The notes: generated by a model not told the origin, from the letters alone. Positions 1 through 9,101 are shown, counted from the stretch's first letter. The stretch is DNA of 15,726 bases from Entrophospora sp. SA101 (GCA_958430865.1 CAUDNR010000169.1:110757-126482); one strand, 5' to 3'. Numbers and translations: made by a program.

Positions 1-114
1 ATCCACACACTCTACTAAAAAACAATAATTATTATCAATGCTAAAATATTCAATGTCGATATTGTTGCCATCACTATTATCACCTCATTTATCATTAGTA
101 CGATACATAAGCCA

Positions 115-430
115 ATGAAATAATTTTTGACAAAATGAACTGTTGACGAAATAATTTTTGACAAAATGAACTTTTGACGAAACAAACTTTCAACGAAATG
201 AACTTTTGACAAAATGATTGTTGATGAAATGATTGTTGATGAAGTGATTGTCAACAAAGTGATTGTCGATGAAACAATTTTCAATGAAATAATTTTCGAT
301 GAAATGAACTTTTCGACAAAATGAACTTTCAATGAAACAAACTTTTGACAAAATGAACTTTCAACAAAACAAACTTTCAATGAAATGGGTGTTGATGAAA
401 TGATTGTTGATGAAATGATTTTTGACGAAG
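115..430. repeat. 15-16 bp minisatellite, about 20 diverged units
   Basis: Units of the type GAAATGATTGTTGAT (15 bp) and GACAAAATGAACTTTT (16 bp) follow one another with scattered substitutions, for roughly 20 copies. Because most units are 15 bp, long stretches stay open in some frames: the minus strand reads as a 121-residue low-complexity chain rich in VHFVE, SSTII and ILSK words. It has no domain and its boundaries coincide with the repeat, so I do not call it a gene. The remaining sequence of 1-598 shows nothing I can name. Confidence 0.85.
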
Positions 431-598
431 TAAATGGGACTGACGGAAAAGTGCTATGTTGATTGCTATAACAAAATCACTCATTATGACATCATGGATG
501 ACTGATATAATTGTTGATCAATTGTTTATAAGCAATTAATGATTATAGATGATCTGCACCATAGGATAAATAATTACAAACTTCTTTTCCAAAAAAAA

Positions 599-2640
599 AT
601 GCCACATAACAACAAAATAACTGATTATAAAAGAAGCAATAACATTAATTTCAACAATAATATAATTCAAGGGTAAGTGTTTTAAGGATTGCCCACCACT
701 AGCCATCACTCTAGTTATTAAGTATAGATGGAAAATCTGTGCTCAGTTTATCATGTAGTTATTATAACTGCTATTGCTTTTAATTCATTTTGTTTGATTT
801 AGTACCTCTTACACTGTAATTACCACCAGCTCAGATGAAGTTATTTCTGTAAATCAACAAAAATGAAATAATGATGATAATGATGATGTTTATAATAGTC
901 AAGTAAGTATATATCATATTGAATCATACAAAAAGCAAAAATGTTTATAAATTATTAAATATCATGCATTTATTTGATACTCATTTAGGGAATATATAAA
1001 AGGATAATTTTATTTGTGGTTTTTAAGTTAAAAGAACATGAAAACCTCATATATTTTTCTATATTCAGTTAAAGAATATTATGCCCCTTGATTTATATCC
1101 AACTGATGATGAAAATGATGGTAATGAAATTGATGATGAAGAAGGGGACGAACTTCCAGAACTAAATGTGTTTATGGATTTTACCACTGTGGATAAATGG
1201 AACCTGACTGAAAATAAAACTGTTAATGAGATATTTCAAAAAAATATTTCAGATAATGCCCATGCAACAAAAAGCAAGAAGTGATTGACTCCTGCAGAAA
1301 AAGCAATTTTGAGGTATGGTGCCTCAAGAATTATAGACCTTTCATTCCACATGAATAAATGGTTCACTTTAAAAGAAAGGGTTTGTATTCACAGATACCA
1401 TGAATACCGTTAAGGGGGTTACACACTAATAAATCAGCAAAAAATCCCTTAAAAACACTTGATTTTAATAGTGTGTAACCCTGTGTGACCTCCTTACAGT
1501 ATCCGTGAATACAAACCCTATAAAAGACTACGAATGGATGTTAAAGATTCCAGAATTATCAGATGAAAGCAATAAATTCATAAGTAAAGTTGAAGAGGTA
1601 GATATATTCTTAAGATTCCTTAATGTTATTCATTACTTATTTGTTTTTTTTTACTATACTCATTCACATTTTTATCAAAATAAAGATGATAAAAGCTGGC
1701 AATGAAACTCAAGCATATAAATATTGCTTAAAAGAACATATGGATTCACAATCATATAGCTGTTTATATAAAATCACTAAGATATATTCTGACTTGTAAG
1801 TGAATATGAATTTCCTTGTTTATTTGAAAACTTTGACTTATTTTACTTTTATTATGCACAGTTTATATGAGACATTGGATGGTAATGATATGCTAGGTAA
1901 AGATTATACAGAATGTGACATTATTATCAAAACTTTTTCTTATGTGATAAAGGCACTAGAAAAGAAGCAACCAATTAATCAGAAATGGTAACAAAGTGTA
2001 TAACTTTCAAAAAATTTTTTTTTGTATCTTGATCTTTTACAAACCATTTAATTTCTATTTGTATAAAGGGGTGAATCTTTCTGCCCTACAAGTATATCAT
2101 CCAAACATATTAAGGGTCGTAGATGTGATGTTAGGTTTATATCTCCTTCAGGTACAGATCTTGGTGAGTGGGAATTTGCAGTATATTCTTTTCCAACAAA
2201 AGTTATTTCAGATCGTTGCAAATCAGCAAGAATAAACCAGACAATACTTAATGGATTACTTAGTTTAAATTTAAATGATCAATAGGCCAACAAAATTAGA
2301 ATTTCATTTATACAGGTTGCTGGGACTGATGGTCAAATGTTGCTAGAATTATTGGTTCACAGGTTTTATCTTGTAATGCCTGGGCCAAAGTTTCAAAACA
2401 ACTAATTAAAGTAGTGCACATGTGTTGGTAAGAAATAATTATTTTCTATTTTTTCTTACTGTCATAAATACTCATACATATAATTCAACTCTTGCACAGA
2501 ATGTGTATAGTGAAATGAGTAAATTAATCAACGAACTTGAAGTAACATATTACAAGTTTAATCACATTTTTGACTCATATCAGCTTATAGTTCCAACACA
2601 TTGCAAGATTAATCAATTACACGAGCCCTGATGGACATAG
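599..2640 (+). pseudogene. Decayed seven-exon gene of an uncharacterised Mucoromycota family (KGRRxDVRF / ARINQxILNGLL motifs)
   Basis: Seven exons join in consistent phase: 599-672, 803-902, 1069-1597, 1686-1795, 1862-1987, 2069-2427 and 2500-2631. Donors are GTAAGT at 673, 903 and 1796, GTAGAT at 1598, GTAACA at 1988 and GTAAGA at 2428; all acceptors end in AG. The start is the ATG at 599. The product has a polar Asn-rich N terminus, an acidic Asp/Glu stretch, then conserved-looking blocks: RYGASRIIDLS, KGRRCDVRFISPSG, ISDRCKSARINQTILNGLL and GQMLLELLVHRFYLVMPGPKF. I recall such blocks from large uncharacterised families in Rhizophagus and relatives; the function is unknown. Breaks are TGA at 864 and 1282, a MITE in exon 3, TAG at 2283 and a frameshift or TAA near 2390-2406. 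The TGA at 2629 is followed by TGG ACA TAG, where the family, as I recall it, reads EPWWT, so the true end may lie further on. Family recall was not checked by search. Confidence 0.72.
1377..1520. mobile_element. Small hAT-like MITE inserted in exon 3 of the 599-2640 gene
   Basis: The element is about 144 bp. Its termini AAGGGTTTGTATTCAC and GTGAATACAAACCCTA are inverted repeats, and a second inner pair (GGGTTACACACTA at 1416-1428, TAGTGTGTAACCC at 1469-1481) lets the element fold almost end to end. It is flanked by the 7-bp direct repeat TAAAAGA at 1370-1376 and 1521-1527, or 8 bp with one mismatch, which suits a hAT-type target duplication. Removing the element and one repeat joins 1376 to 1528 and restores the exon frame. 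It carries no ORF of its own. The hAT assignment comes from TSD length and the AGGG-type termini only. Confidence 0.85.
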
Positions 2641-3292
2641 AAATGAAATGTTATACAATGTATGTATTTCCTTTAATATGTTTGAATTGCTGGTTAACAT
2701 TTGCTTAAATGGAAAATAAAATTGCTATTTGACACTCTTTAATAATTATATAATGTTTTTATTTAAACCCTATTTAAACCCTTGCATTAGGAAGTCATTT
2801 TTTTTATTCTTTTTCCTGAATTACAATATAATATTAACATGAAGTTTTACAAATTTATTATTAAATCATTTAATTAATACAAACTGGTGTTTTCAAAGAA
2901 TAGCATCCATTTCTATAATTAATTGTTTTAATTGTTTTATAGATCTTGATGGAGTCTGTATGTTTATTAACAAAAGTCTTGTTTATTATACAGATCAATC
3001 ACTTTAATATAATATTTTACTTTTTTTTTTATAATTAGGCCTGCTATCAAAAGAAAATATATAAAATTTTTCTATTTATGTAATTATACATTATTGGAAG
3101 AAAAGTATTTTTTTAAAAGAAATAAATTTGCGTCTTTATATATATCTCCAAATGAATGAACAAAAAATAATGAAATAAATAGTGAAAAAAGTTTTTAATT
3201 ACAGAAAATGAAAAAAAAATTATGAACGAAAAATAATAATGTTATTGTTGTTATTGGATCCATAATTATTTGAATTTTTTATGTAATATTTG
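2641..3292. other. AT-rich stretch without recognisable gene
   Basis: This stretch is very AT-rich with many homopolymer runs. No frame shows a domain, a plausible exon pair or a repeated unit that I can support. Confidence 0.6.
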
Positions 3293-3682
3293 ACATTGGA
3301 TGAGACACAACAAGTAAAAGTAGAAGAAATAGATGAAACTCTACTTATCATGTTCCAGATTTTGCAAGAGCAACTAAACATATAGGTGTTAATAGCATTT
3401 TCTGTACTTATTATAGTTGGTTAGTAGGTAAGTTTGATGAAAGTGTTGCAAATATTTCAATTGGATGAGATTAAATGTGTATAAATTATTATATTTAAAA
3501 ATTACATTATTAGTCTTTGAGAGAAAAAATATATTAGGGCTACTCATAATTTAATTAAAGAGAAGTGTGAATTAGAATATCCACCAATGTAGAAAGTGAT
3601 TGTGAAGATGACTTCACTGTAGGAATTTTTAAAGGGAGATCTGTTCTGAAAGGTGATGAATATCTGTCAGCTTAATTTTTTT
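3293..3682 (+). pseudogene. Coding scraps of an unidentified decayed gene
   Basis: Several short stretches have coding-like composition but no continuous frame. One frame from 3293 reads an acidic, glutamine-rich segment to a TAG at 3383. Another, from 3340, contains YHVPDFARATKHIGVNS and then CTYYSWLVG, and stops at a GTAAGT donor at 3428. A third, ending with TAA near 3675, contains ESDCEDDFTVGIFKGRS. They may be exons of one broken gene. I do not recognise the family and cannot connect the pieces in phase. Confidence 0.35.
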
Positions 3683-3751
3683 ACCATCAAAAAAGTAACT
3701 CCACAAGATGCGCATTACTAATCCTCTTTGAACATTTTCATTTTATAGATG

Positions 3752-3871
3752 CTGGTCGCAATTCTTGGTGATTGTTGCAACCATATTTGCGACATATAAA
3801 AATGGTTTGTGACACCTGGTTGCAACCACCTTTGCAACCACTTTGGTTTCCTTTTTTGGATTGCGACATGG
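3752..3871. repeat. Cluster of TTGCAAC / TTGCGAC words with a perfect 12-bp palindrome
   Basis: At least six variants of TTGC(A/G)AC occur in 120 bp, including CGCAATTC, TTGCAACCAT, TTGCGACAT, TTGCAACCAC twice and TTGCGACATGG. TGGTTGCAACCA at 3817-3828 is a perfect palindrome. A minus-strand frame (3718-3957) is open across it and reads WLQ words repeatedly, as expected from the repeated DNA. It has no domain and I do not call it a gene. Confidence 0.55.
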
Positions 3872-3964
3872 AACACTATTTCATCTACTAACTCACCAAT
3901 GCTGAATATCCATTGTATGTGATACAAATCCCAATTGTACGAAGCATATCTTAACATAGTTATT

Positions 3965-4023
3965 ATACTGTACGTTTTCTAAGTTTTCCCTATAAAAAAT
4001 TATGCATGGAAAATGTACGGTAT
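3965..4023. repeat. Imperfect hairpin (15-bp arms)
   Basis: ATACTGTACGTTTTC at 3965-3979 and GAAAATGTACGGTAT at 4009-4023 are inverted with 13 of 15 positions matching, around a loop of about 29 bp. TA-rich ends could mark a very short MITE remnant. No clear target duplication was seen. Confidence 0.5.
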
Positions 4024-4097
4024 ATTAATATTATTGGAACGTGAATTGTTATATGATTATGGGATTGTGTATAAATTTGAATTTTGAATTTACTAAC

Positions 4098-4283
4098 ATG
4101 TCTTATTTTAATTGTAATTTTATTTTATTAATAATAATATATGTAAACATTAATGAAGTCACTAACAATATTTCAAAGAATAAAGAAAAGTTTGATGGTA
4201 AATCTATTTGGTCATGAATAGCAGGTATAACTTTAATCTTAGGCTTTATAATTGCTATGATTTATGTTACTAAAAAGAATTAA
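4098..4283 (+). pseudogene. Tiny secreted or membrane peptide gene interrupted by one TGA
   Basis: The ATG at 4098 opens 39 codons, then TGA at 4215-4217, then 21 more in-frame codons to TAA at 4281-4283. The N terminus has a hydrophobic core (FILLIIIYV) after a short polar start, like a signal peptide or signal anchor. A polar Asn/Lys linker follows. After the TGA comes a clean membrane segment (IAGITLILGFIIAMIYV) and a basic tail ending TKKN. The TGA lies next to the conserved-looking IWS-IAG junction, so a single nonsense change, or readthrough, is the only break. The family is not recognised. If translated, the product would be about 60 residues with two hydrophobic segments. Confidence 0.5.
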
Positions 4284-4482
4284 AAGGAAAAAATAGATTA
4301 ATTGTTCAACAATAAGACTTCATTTTCATATTATTTTCCTTCTAAGGATTTCTGTTTTTTGTTAGGTAATAGAGACAAATATAAAATAAGAGAAAATAAT
4401 TATGCACGGAATTAGTATAAATTCGTCGTTAGGGATAGATTTATTATCATTACGAAAATATCATGTTCGAAGTTGACAATGA

Positions 4483-4500
4483 CAAGGTCAAGGTCAAGGT
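4483..4500. repeat. Three tandem CAAGGT hexamers
   Basis: CAAGGT occurs three times without interruption, preceded by GACAATGA. It is short and may be chance or a microsatellite seed. Confidence 0.6.
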
Positions 4501-4997
4501 TTATTTATAATAATATTTGAGTTTACTAAAAAACTTTTAGTTAAAAACTAAAGATTACATGAAAGAGAAATTTACAACGTATTTATACATTTTAGAGGTT
4601 CTATCATCAGTTCTCCGATTTCTTTAAAATCCTAAATTATACTAATTAATGCATTCTTTCATCATTATTTAAACCTGTAGGATTATTTTCATAGTCAACA
4701 TGAGTCATGTAAAATTCTTTCGTTTAAATATTATTCTGAGACTTTGTAATTCGTTACATTTTAAAATGTTGGAATATTTATTTTATTGGTGTTTGAATAA
4801 ATTGAACTGTTTTGATCACTTGATCAGTTTTTCCGATTTTATTTGCGTGTAACTTCGTGAATCATCTCCGATTTATATATCAGTTTCCCGTGATTTATAA
4901 TTTAATATTTTACAGTAGAGGTCTTGATTATCAAAAGTTTGTTGATCCATTTTCTTTATTATAATTATTAATTTTTAATATGTAGGATAAGATTGCT

Positions 4998-5135
4998 ATC
5001 AAAGAATTATTAATTTCAAAAGATTAAGATTTATTATATCAATGAATTATTAATTTGAAAGAATAAAAGTTTATATCAAATAATTATTAATTTTGAAGAA
5101 TATACAACTGTAAGGTTGTTTTATTATATCAAAGA
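4998..5135. repeat. Degenerate tandem repeat, about 40-bp unit
   Basis: The unit ATCAAAGAATTATTAATTT, followed by an A-rich tail and TTTATTATATC, recurs at 4998, 5038 and 5075. A fragment recurs near 5127. Spacing shrinks slightly between copies. Confidence 0.6.
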
Positions 5136-5206
5136 TATTGTTTCAATGGCAAGGGAATAATTATCCTTTTTTATATAATAGTTAGAAAAATGTCAAAACT
5201 ACAAAA

Positions 5207-5347
5207 ATGGTGAAATTGCAAGAGTCATTATGGGTTAATCAAATTATCCATAATCATTTACAAAAAATCAAAAAAGATTATCCAGGAAAGTATGTTTTTA
5301 CTAAAAATCAAGGAATTTTACGTTACAATTCTTTTATGTCCAAATGA
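5207..5347 (+). CDS. Possible gene 3' end or small ORF, 46 codons, running into the minisatellite
   Basis: From the ATG at 5207 the frame has coding-like composition (ESLWVNQIIHNHLQKIKKDY, then PGKYVFTKNQGILRYN) and ends at a TGA at 5345. The last codons, for NSFMSK and the stop, belong to the first copy of the 129-130 bp tandem repeat, so the repeat seems to have started from the 3' end of this ORF. No domain is recognised. It could be the last exon of a larger lost gene or a chance ORF. The upstream ATG at 5190 is in another frame and closes after seven codons. Confidence 0.3.
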   Translation: MVKLQESLWVNQIIHNHLQKIKKDYPGKYVFTKNQGILRYNSFMSK

Positions 5348-6222
5348 TCAATTGGTTAAAAGGCTTTACTTTTTATCCGTTTTATTTGTTTTGTTTGAAT
5401 AGGAACCCTATTTATTTTTTAATCTGTTATTCTATCCTATTAAATAATCATTTACAATTCTTTTATGTCCAAAATGATCAATTGGGTTAAAAGGCTTTAT
5501 TTTTTATCCGTTTATTTGTTTTATTTGAATAGGAACCCTATTTATTTTTTAATTTGTTATTCTATCCTATTAAATAATCATTTACAATTCTTTTATGTCC
5601 AAATGATCAATTGGTTAAAAGGCTTTATTTTTTATCCGTTTTATTTGTTTTATTTGAATAGGAACCCTATTTATTTTTTAATCTGTTATTCTATTCTATT
5701 AAATAATCATTTACAATCCTTTTATCTCCAAATGGTTAATTGGTTAAAAGGCTTTATTTTTGATCCGTTTTATTTGTTTTATTTGAATAGGAACCATAGT
5801 TAAAAGGCTTTATTTTTTAATCTGTTATTTTATTCTATTAAATGATCATTTAGAATCTTTTATGTACAAATTGTCAATTGGTCAAAAGGCTTTATTTTTG
5901 ATCAGTTTTATTTGTTTTATTTGAATAGGAACCCTATTTATTTTTTAATCTGTTATTTTATTCTATCAAATGATCAATTGGGTTAAAAGGCTTTATTTTT
6001 TATCCGTTTTATTTGTTTTATTTGAATAGGAACCCTATTTATTTTTTTAATTTGTTATTTTATTCTATTAAATGATCATTTAGAATCTTTTATGTACAAA
6101 TTGCCAATTGGTCAAAAGGCTTTATTTTTGATCCATTATTTCATTAAATGATTATTTACAATTCTTTTCGATTTTTTATATAAATGGTTAATATTAATAT
6201 TAATTGGTTAAAAGGCTTTTTC
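5323..6222. repeat. Minisatellite, 129-130 bp unit, about 6-7 full and partial copies
   Basis: Units begin TTACAATTCTTTTATGTCC at 5323, 5452, 5582 and 5711, a period of 129, 130 and 129. Later copies are rearranged. One is cut after GAACC near 5795 and resumes at TTAAAAGGC. Another near 5967 lacks the TTACAATTC segment, as if two nearby AATGATCA words had recombined. The array fades out near 6169, with a last TTAATTGGTTAAAAGGC scrap at 6211. Because 129 is divisible by three, one frame (5465-5803, plus) stays open for 112 codons; that is a product of the repeat, not a gene. Confidence 0.9.
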
Positions 6223-6293
6223 GTTATATGAATTTCCAAAAAAAGAAATGAAATTCATTGACTTTTTTTGGTAATTAAATAGGGTCGTGTATG

Positions 6294-6318
6294 AAACCAA
6301 ACCAAACCAAACCAAACC
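6294..6318. repeat. Five tandem AAACC pentamers
   Basis: Five uninterrupted copies of AAACC lie about 110 bp upstream of the BTB gene start. They are not a fungal telomere unit (CCCTAA). A promoter role is possible but unproven. Confidence 0.75.
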
Positions 6319-6353
6319 TATGCTTTTTTCGTGTGAAGAATTTGCGTCAAATT

Positions 6354-6362
6354 AGCCAATCG
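6354..6362 (+). promoter_or_regulatory. CCAAT box upstream of the BTB-BACK-TLDc gene
   Basis: AGCCAATCG places CCAAT at 6356-6360, 65 bp before the ATG, and matches the core bound by the HAP/NF-Y complex. Long T/A tracts separate it from the start codon. Spacing and orientation suit a core promoter, but binding is inferred. Confidence 0.5.
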
Positions 6363-6424
6363 GAATTTCATCATTGTTTACAAAAATTTTAAAAATTTTT
6401 TTATTTTTTAAAATTTTTTTTTAA

Positions 6425-7959
6425 ATGAATACATTTATTGAACATAATAAAGAACATATATATAAACTTGTAAATGATTTAACCGATCTGTTGAATGGAT
6501 CAGACTTTTATGATGTAGAATTTAAAGTTGGAGTGGACCATGACGTTAAAACTTTTAAGGCTCATTCTATAATTTTAAAAGCTAGGTCATCATACTTTAA
6601 AACAGCTCTATCAAATGGTTTTTATGAAAGATCTGAGGATGGTTCAGTTTTATTTGAAAGTGATAATATATCTCCAAAAATATTTGAAGTTATTTTAACG
6701 TAGGAATAATTTAATTAATTTAATTTAACATTTAATCAATTATTATGGTAAATACTATACTAAATAACCAAAAAAAAAATATATATATTACTTTTTTAAA
6801 AAAAAGATATATTTATAATGGAGTTATTAATAAAAATGAATTGGATCCTGGTGAAATTGTTAAACTTCTTGTGGCATGCGACGAATTAGAATTTGATGAA
6901 TTGCTTAATGAGTTACAAAGTCACTTAATTACAAAAGAAAAGGAGTGGGTAGAACAGAATTTAATTTATATTCATCAGATTTCATCATATTATCGATCAT
7001 TTGGTTTACTTCGAAAATATTTTAAAAAATTAATTCGCAATGAACCTGAATTATTTTTATTGGCAAATGATTTCAAAAATATTGAAAAACCAACACTTAT
7101 AACTATTTTAGGAAAGGATGATTTGGATTTAAAAGAAATTTTTATTTGGGAACATGTCATTGAATGGGGTATTGGACAGATTGAAACTTTAGATGGAGCA
7201 GGGAAAAACATATCAGAGTGGAATAAAAACAATATTGAAGAATTAAAGAATATGCTAGGAGATATAATTCCTTTATTTAGATTTCAGGGTATCACTTATG
7301 AGGACTTTATCAACAAGGTTATGCCATATCAAATGCTATTCCCTATGATCTTATGGAGATATCTTTCAGATAATTTTTTAACTCCTAATCAACAGTCAAC
7401 TTCAAGTTTATTGCCGCCAAGAGTTTCATCAAGAATACTTGATCCAAATCTTGTTTTGCTTTTTGCAAGTTGGATCGATCAAAAATATCCAACATACAAT
7501 TTATTTAGTGATGTTAAATATGAATTTAAACTTTTATATCGTGGTAGTAGAGACAATTTAAAAGCAAAAACATTTCATCGCAAATGTGGTAAAATCAACA
7601 AAACTCTTGTAATTGTCAAAATAAAAGACTCAAATCAGTTAATTGGTGGTTATAATCCACTAAGTTGGGATGGAAATGAATACAAAGATACAACAAAAAG
7701 TTTTATATTTAACATTGGCAATAGAAAGGATCTTAATACTGCACAATTAAGTTATGTTATTGATAGTAAACATGCAATTTATTGTGATCATAGTTGGTTA
7801 CCTGTTTTTGGTTCCGGTAATGGTAAGGGAGACGTTGATATTGCTTTATATGGTGTTGGTACTATTGCTAGCACTCCTGGGACTTATAACAACATCAATA
7901 TAGAAAATGGTAGTAGATTTGATGAATTGGAGGTTTTTCAAATAATTGATAAAGATTAA
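6425..7959 (+). CDS. BTB-BACK-TLDc domain protein, two exons, intact
   Basis: The exons are 6425-6699 and 6807-7959; the joined product is 475 residues. The intron is needed: exon 1 ends in the BTB fold and exon 2 resumes with YIYNG, completing the BTB signature IFEVILTYIYNG. The BTB domain spans about residues 24-130 (YDVEFKVG, FKAHSIILKARSSYFK, LLVACDELEFDELL). A BACK-like helical region covers about 130-285 (WVEQN, DDLDLKEIFIWEHVIEWGI, PLFRF). The TLDc domain covers about 300-475, with FKLLYRGSRDN, FHRKCG, IGGYNPLSWDG, KSFIFNI, a glycine-rich GSGNGKGDVDIAL and ELEVFQI. BTB domains often recruit cullin-3 ubiquitin ligases and TLDc domains are linked to stress responses; the target here is unknown. 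Such genes are very numerous in Glomeromycotina. The ATG at 6745 lies in the intron and is not the start. All eight or so Trp codons are TGG and the stop is TAA. Confidence 0.93.
6700..6806 (+). other. Intron of the BTB-BACK-TLDc gene, 107 bp
   Basis: The donor is GTAGGA at 6700, the acceptor AAAAAG ends at 6806, and a branch-like TACTAA lies at 6758-6763, about 43 bp before the acceptor. Exon 1 ends in phase 2 and the first base of exon 2 completes a threonine codon. Confidence 0.88.
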
Positions 7960-8732
7960 ATATATCTACATATTTTCTAAATTAAATAATGATTGATTAA
8001 TTTCTGATAGGATTCTTTATTCTTTTAACTGTAAACCTTTGTTTTGGGGGTTATTCATTTTGCAAATTTTTTAATAAATTCAACTTTATTATCTGAACTC
8101 ATAAATGATGAATATATATAAGAATTTTATGCTCATTTGAGAAAAATGTCTAAAAAAAAATACAAATAAATTATTCATACTATAAATACTTTTGTTTGAA
8201 TTGTTGGCAGAAATTACAAAATTCAAGTTTTTTATTTTATTTTTGACTTTCGAATCTCTGTTTCCTACACATAAAAATTTTTAGAGGATACCCTAATCCT
8301 TTTGTTTTTTTATTATTATACGATATTCTGCGGGATTTACTTCGACTCGGTCACAGTTTCTAAAAAACCAAACTAAATAATTCAGAGCTTTAGGTTAGAG
8401 GTTACTCGGCATCCCTTGCTGTTCTAATTTTTGCATTCTGCTTATTTAGAATTTAAATTTATAAATTTCCAATCTAATAACAACCAGTGTCCTAGTTGGA
8501 CAAGTTTTTTTCTGGAGGCACAAACTCAATTACTAAAAGGTGTCGAGTTTAGAACATGAAACAATATGAGCTTGCATGTGTTTAAAAGTTGGTGGAGATG
8601 ATGAACTTGTTGTGAGTTTTTTATATGAATTGAAAAAAATATATCACAATTAGGATTTCCATTTGAATAATAATAAGTTTTATTCAAATTATTTGTTTTT
8701 TTCGTTATGAATTTGAGTGTTTGAATTACATT
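7960..8732. other. 3' flank of the BTB gene, then unannotated AT-rich DNA
   Basis: AATAAA at 8073-8078, 114 bp after the stop codon, is a possible polyadenylation signal. The rest shows no supported gene. A slightly GC-richer patch near 8330-8420 was examined for a tRNA and none was found. Confidence 0.5.
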
Positions 8733-8880
8733 GAAAGTCTATTCGAATAAAGCGTGTAAAACTTAAATAAAACAAATGAAATGAATGAAACTTGAATAAA
8801 CGAATAATTTTAATAAAAAATAAAGATTCGAATAAACGAACAAAAAGAATAATTCGAACTTAAAACGAATAATTCGAGCA
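8733..8880. repeat. Cluster of GAATAA / CGAATAAT words
   Basis: ATTCGAATAAA, GAATAAACGAATAATTT, ATTCGAATAAACGAAC, GAATAATTCGAAC and ACGAATAATTCGAGC follow each other in both orientations. It looks like a degenerate AT-rich satellite or subterminal MITE repeat. The unit length is not constant. Confidence 0.5.
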
Positions 8881-8969
8881 ACAAATCATTCAAATATGAG
8901 CTCAATTCAATAATAATGGAGTTTTTTAATTCTCCACAAATATCTTTGCAAACATTGTGAAATTTTATA

Positions 8970-9101
8970 CAGTCAAACCTCATTTCAACTAATTATTCGC
9001 GTTATTATGCATTTTAAAAAAATAAAATTCGTTGAAACGTGATTATATAGTAATAGTGATGGTATAACGAATTTTAAATGCAATATTCTTATGTTTGACT
9101 G
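8970..9101. mobile_element. MITE of pogo/Tc1-mariner type, 132 bp
   Basis: The left end CAGTCAAACCTC and the right end, read as CAGTCAAACATA on the other strand, are inverted repeats. Both ends are flanked by TA (8968-8969 and 9102-9103), the target duplication of Tc1-mariner elements. CAGTCAAACCTC is a start I know from pogo-like elements. The inside has CGTT/AACG-containing inverted words and no ORF, so it would depend on a transposase encoded elsewhere. Confidence 0.8.

Larger units (their letters stand above)
4284..5206. other. AT-rich intergenic stretch with two small tandem repeats
   Basis: I see no gene here. Two small repeats, listed separately, lie at 4483-4500 and 4998-5135. A palindromic TGATCA pair near 4815 is too short to interpret. 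Confidence 0.55.

Noticed and set aside
1081..1284. Independent 67-codon gene starting at 1081
   Set aside because: The exon extends upstream to the acceptor at 1068 and continues in the same frame beyond the TGA at 1282, so it is an internal part of the larger gene.
4098..4283. Mitochondrial insertion as the reason for TGA at a Trp-like site
   Set aside because: The ORF does not resemble any mitochondrial protein I know, and the same TGA pattern occurs in genes with spliceosomal introns, so a code-4 mitochondrial origin does not explain it.
5465..5803. 112-codon plus-strand ORF with a 43-residue repeat
   Set aside because: It lies wholly inside the 129-130 bp minisatellite; the repeated protein is just the repeat read in a frame that 129 bp preserves, and a one-base unit change closes it.
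6294..6318. AAACC repeats as an internal telomere tract
   Set aside because: Fungal telomere units are usually CCCTAA; five AAACC copies without neighbours of the telomeric type do not qualify.
6745..7959. 404-codon ORF starting at 6745
   Set aside because: The first 20 codons are intron sequence. Splicing 6699 to 6807 completes the BTB signature and adds the missing N-terminal half of the domain.
8330..8420. Possible tRNA or SINE head (CTTCGACTCGG)
   Set aside because: No acceptor stem, anticodon arm or B-box of proper spacing could be folded.
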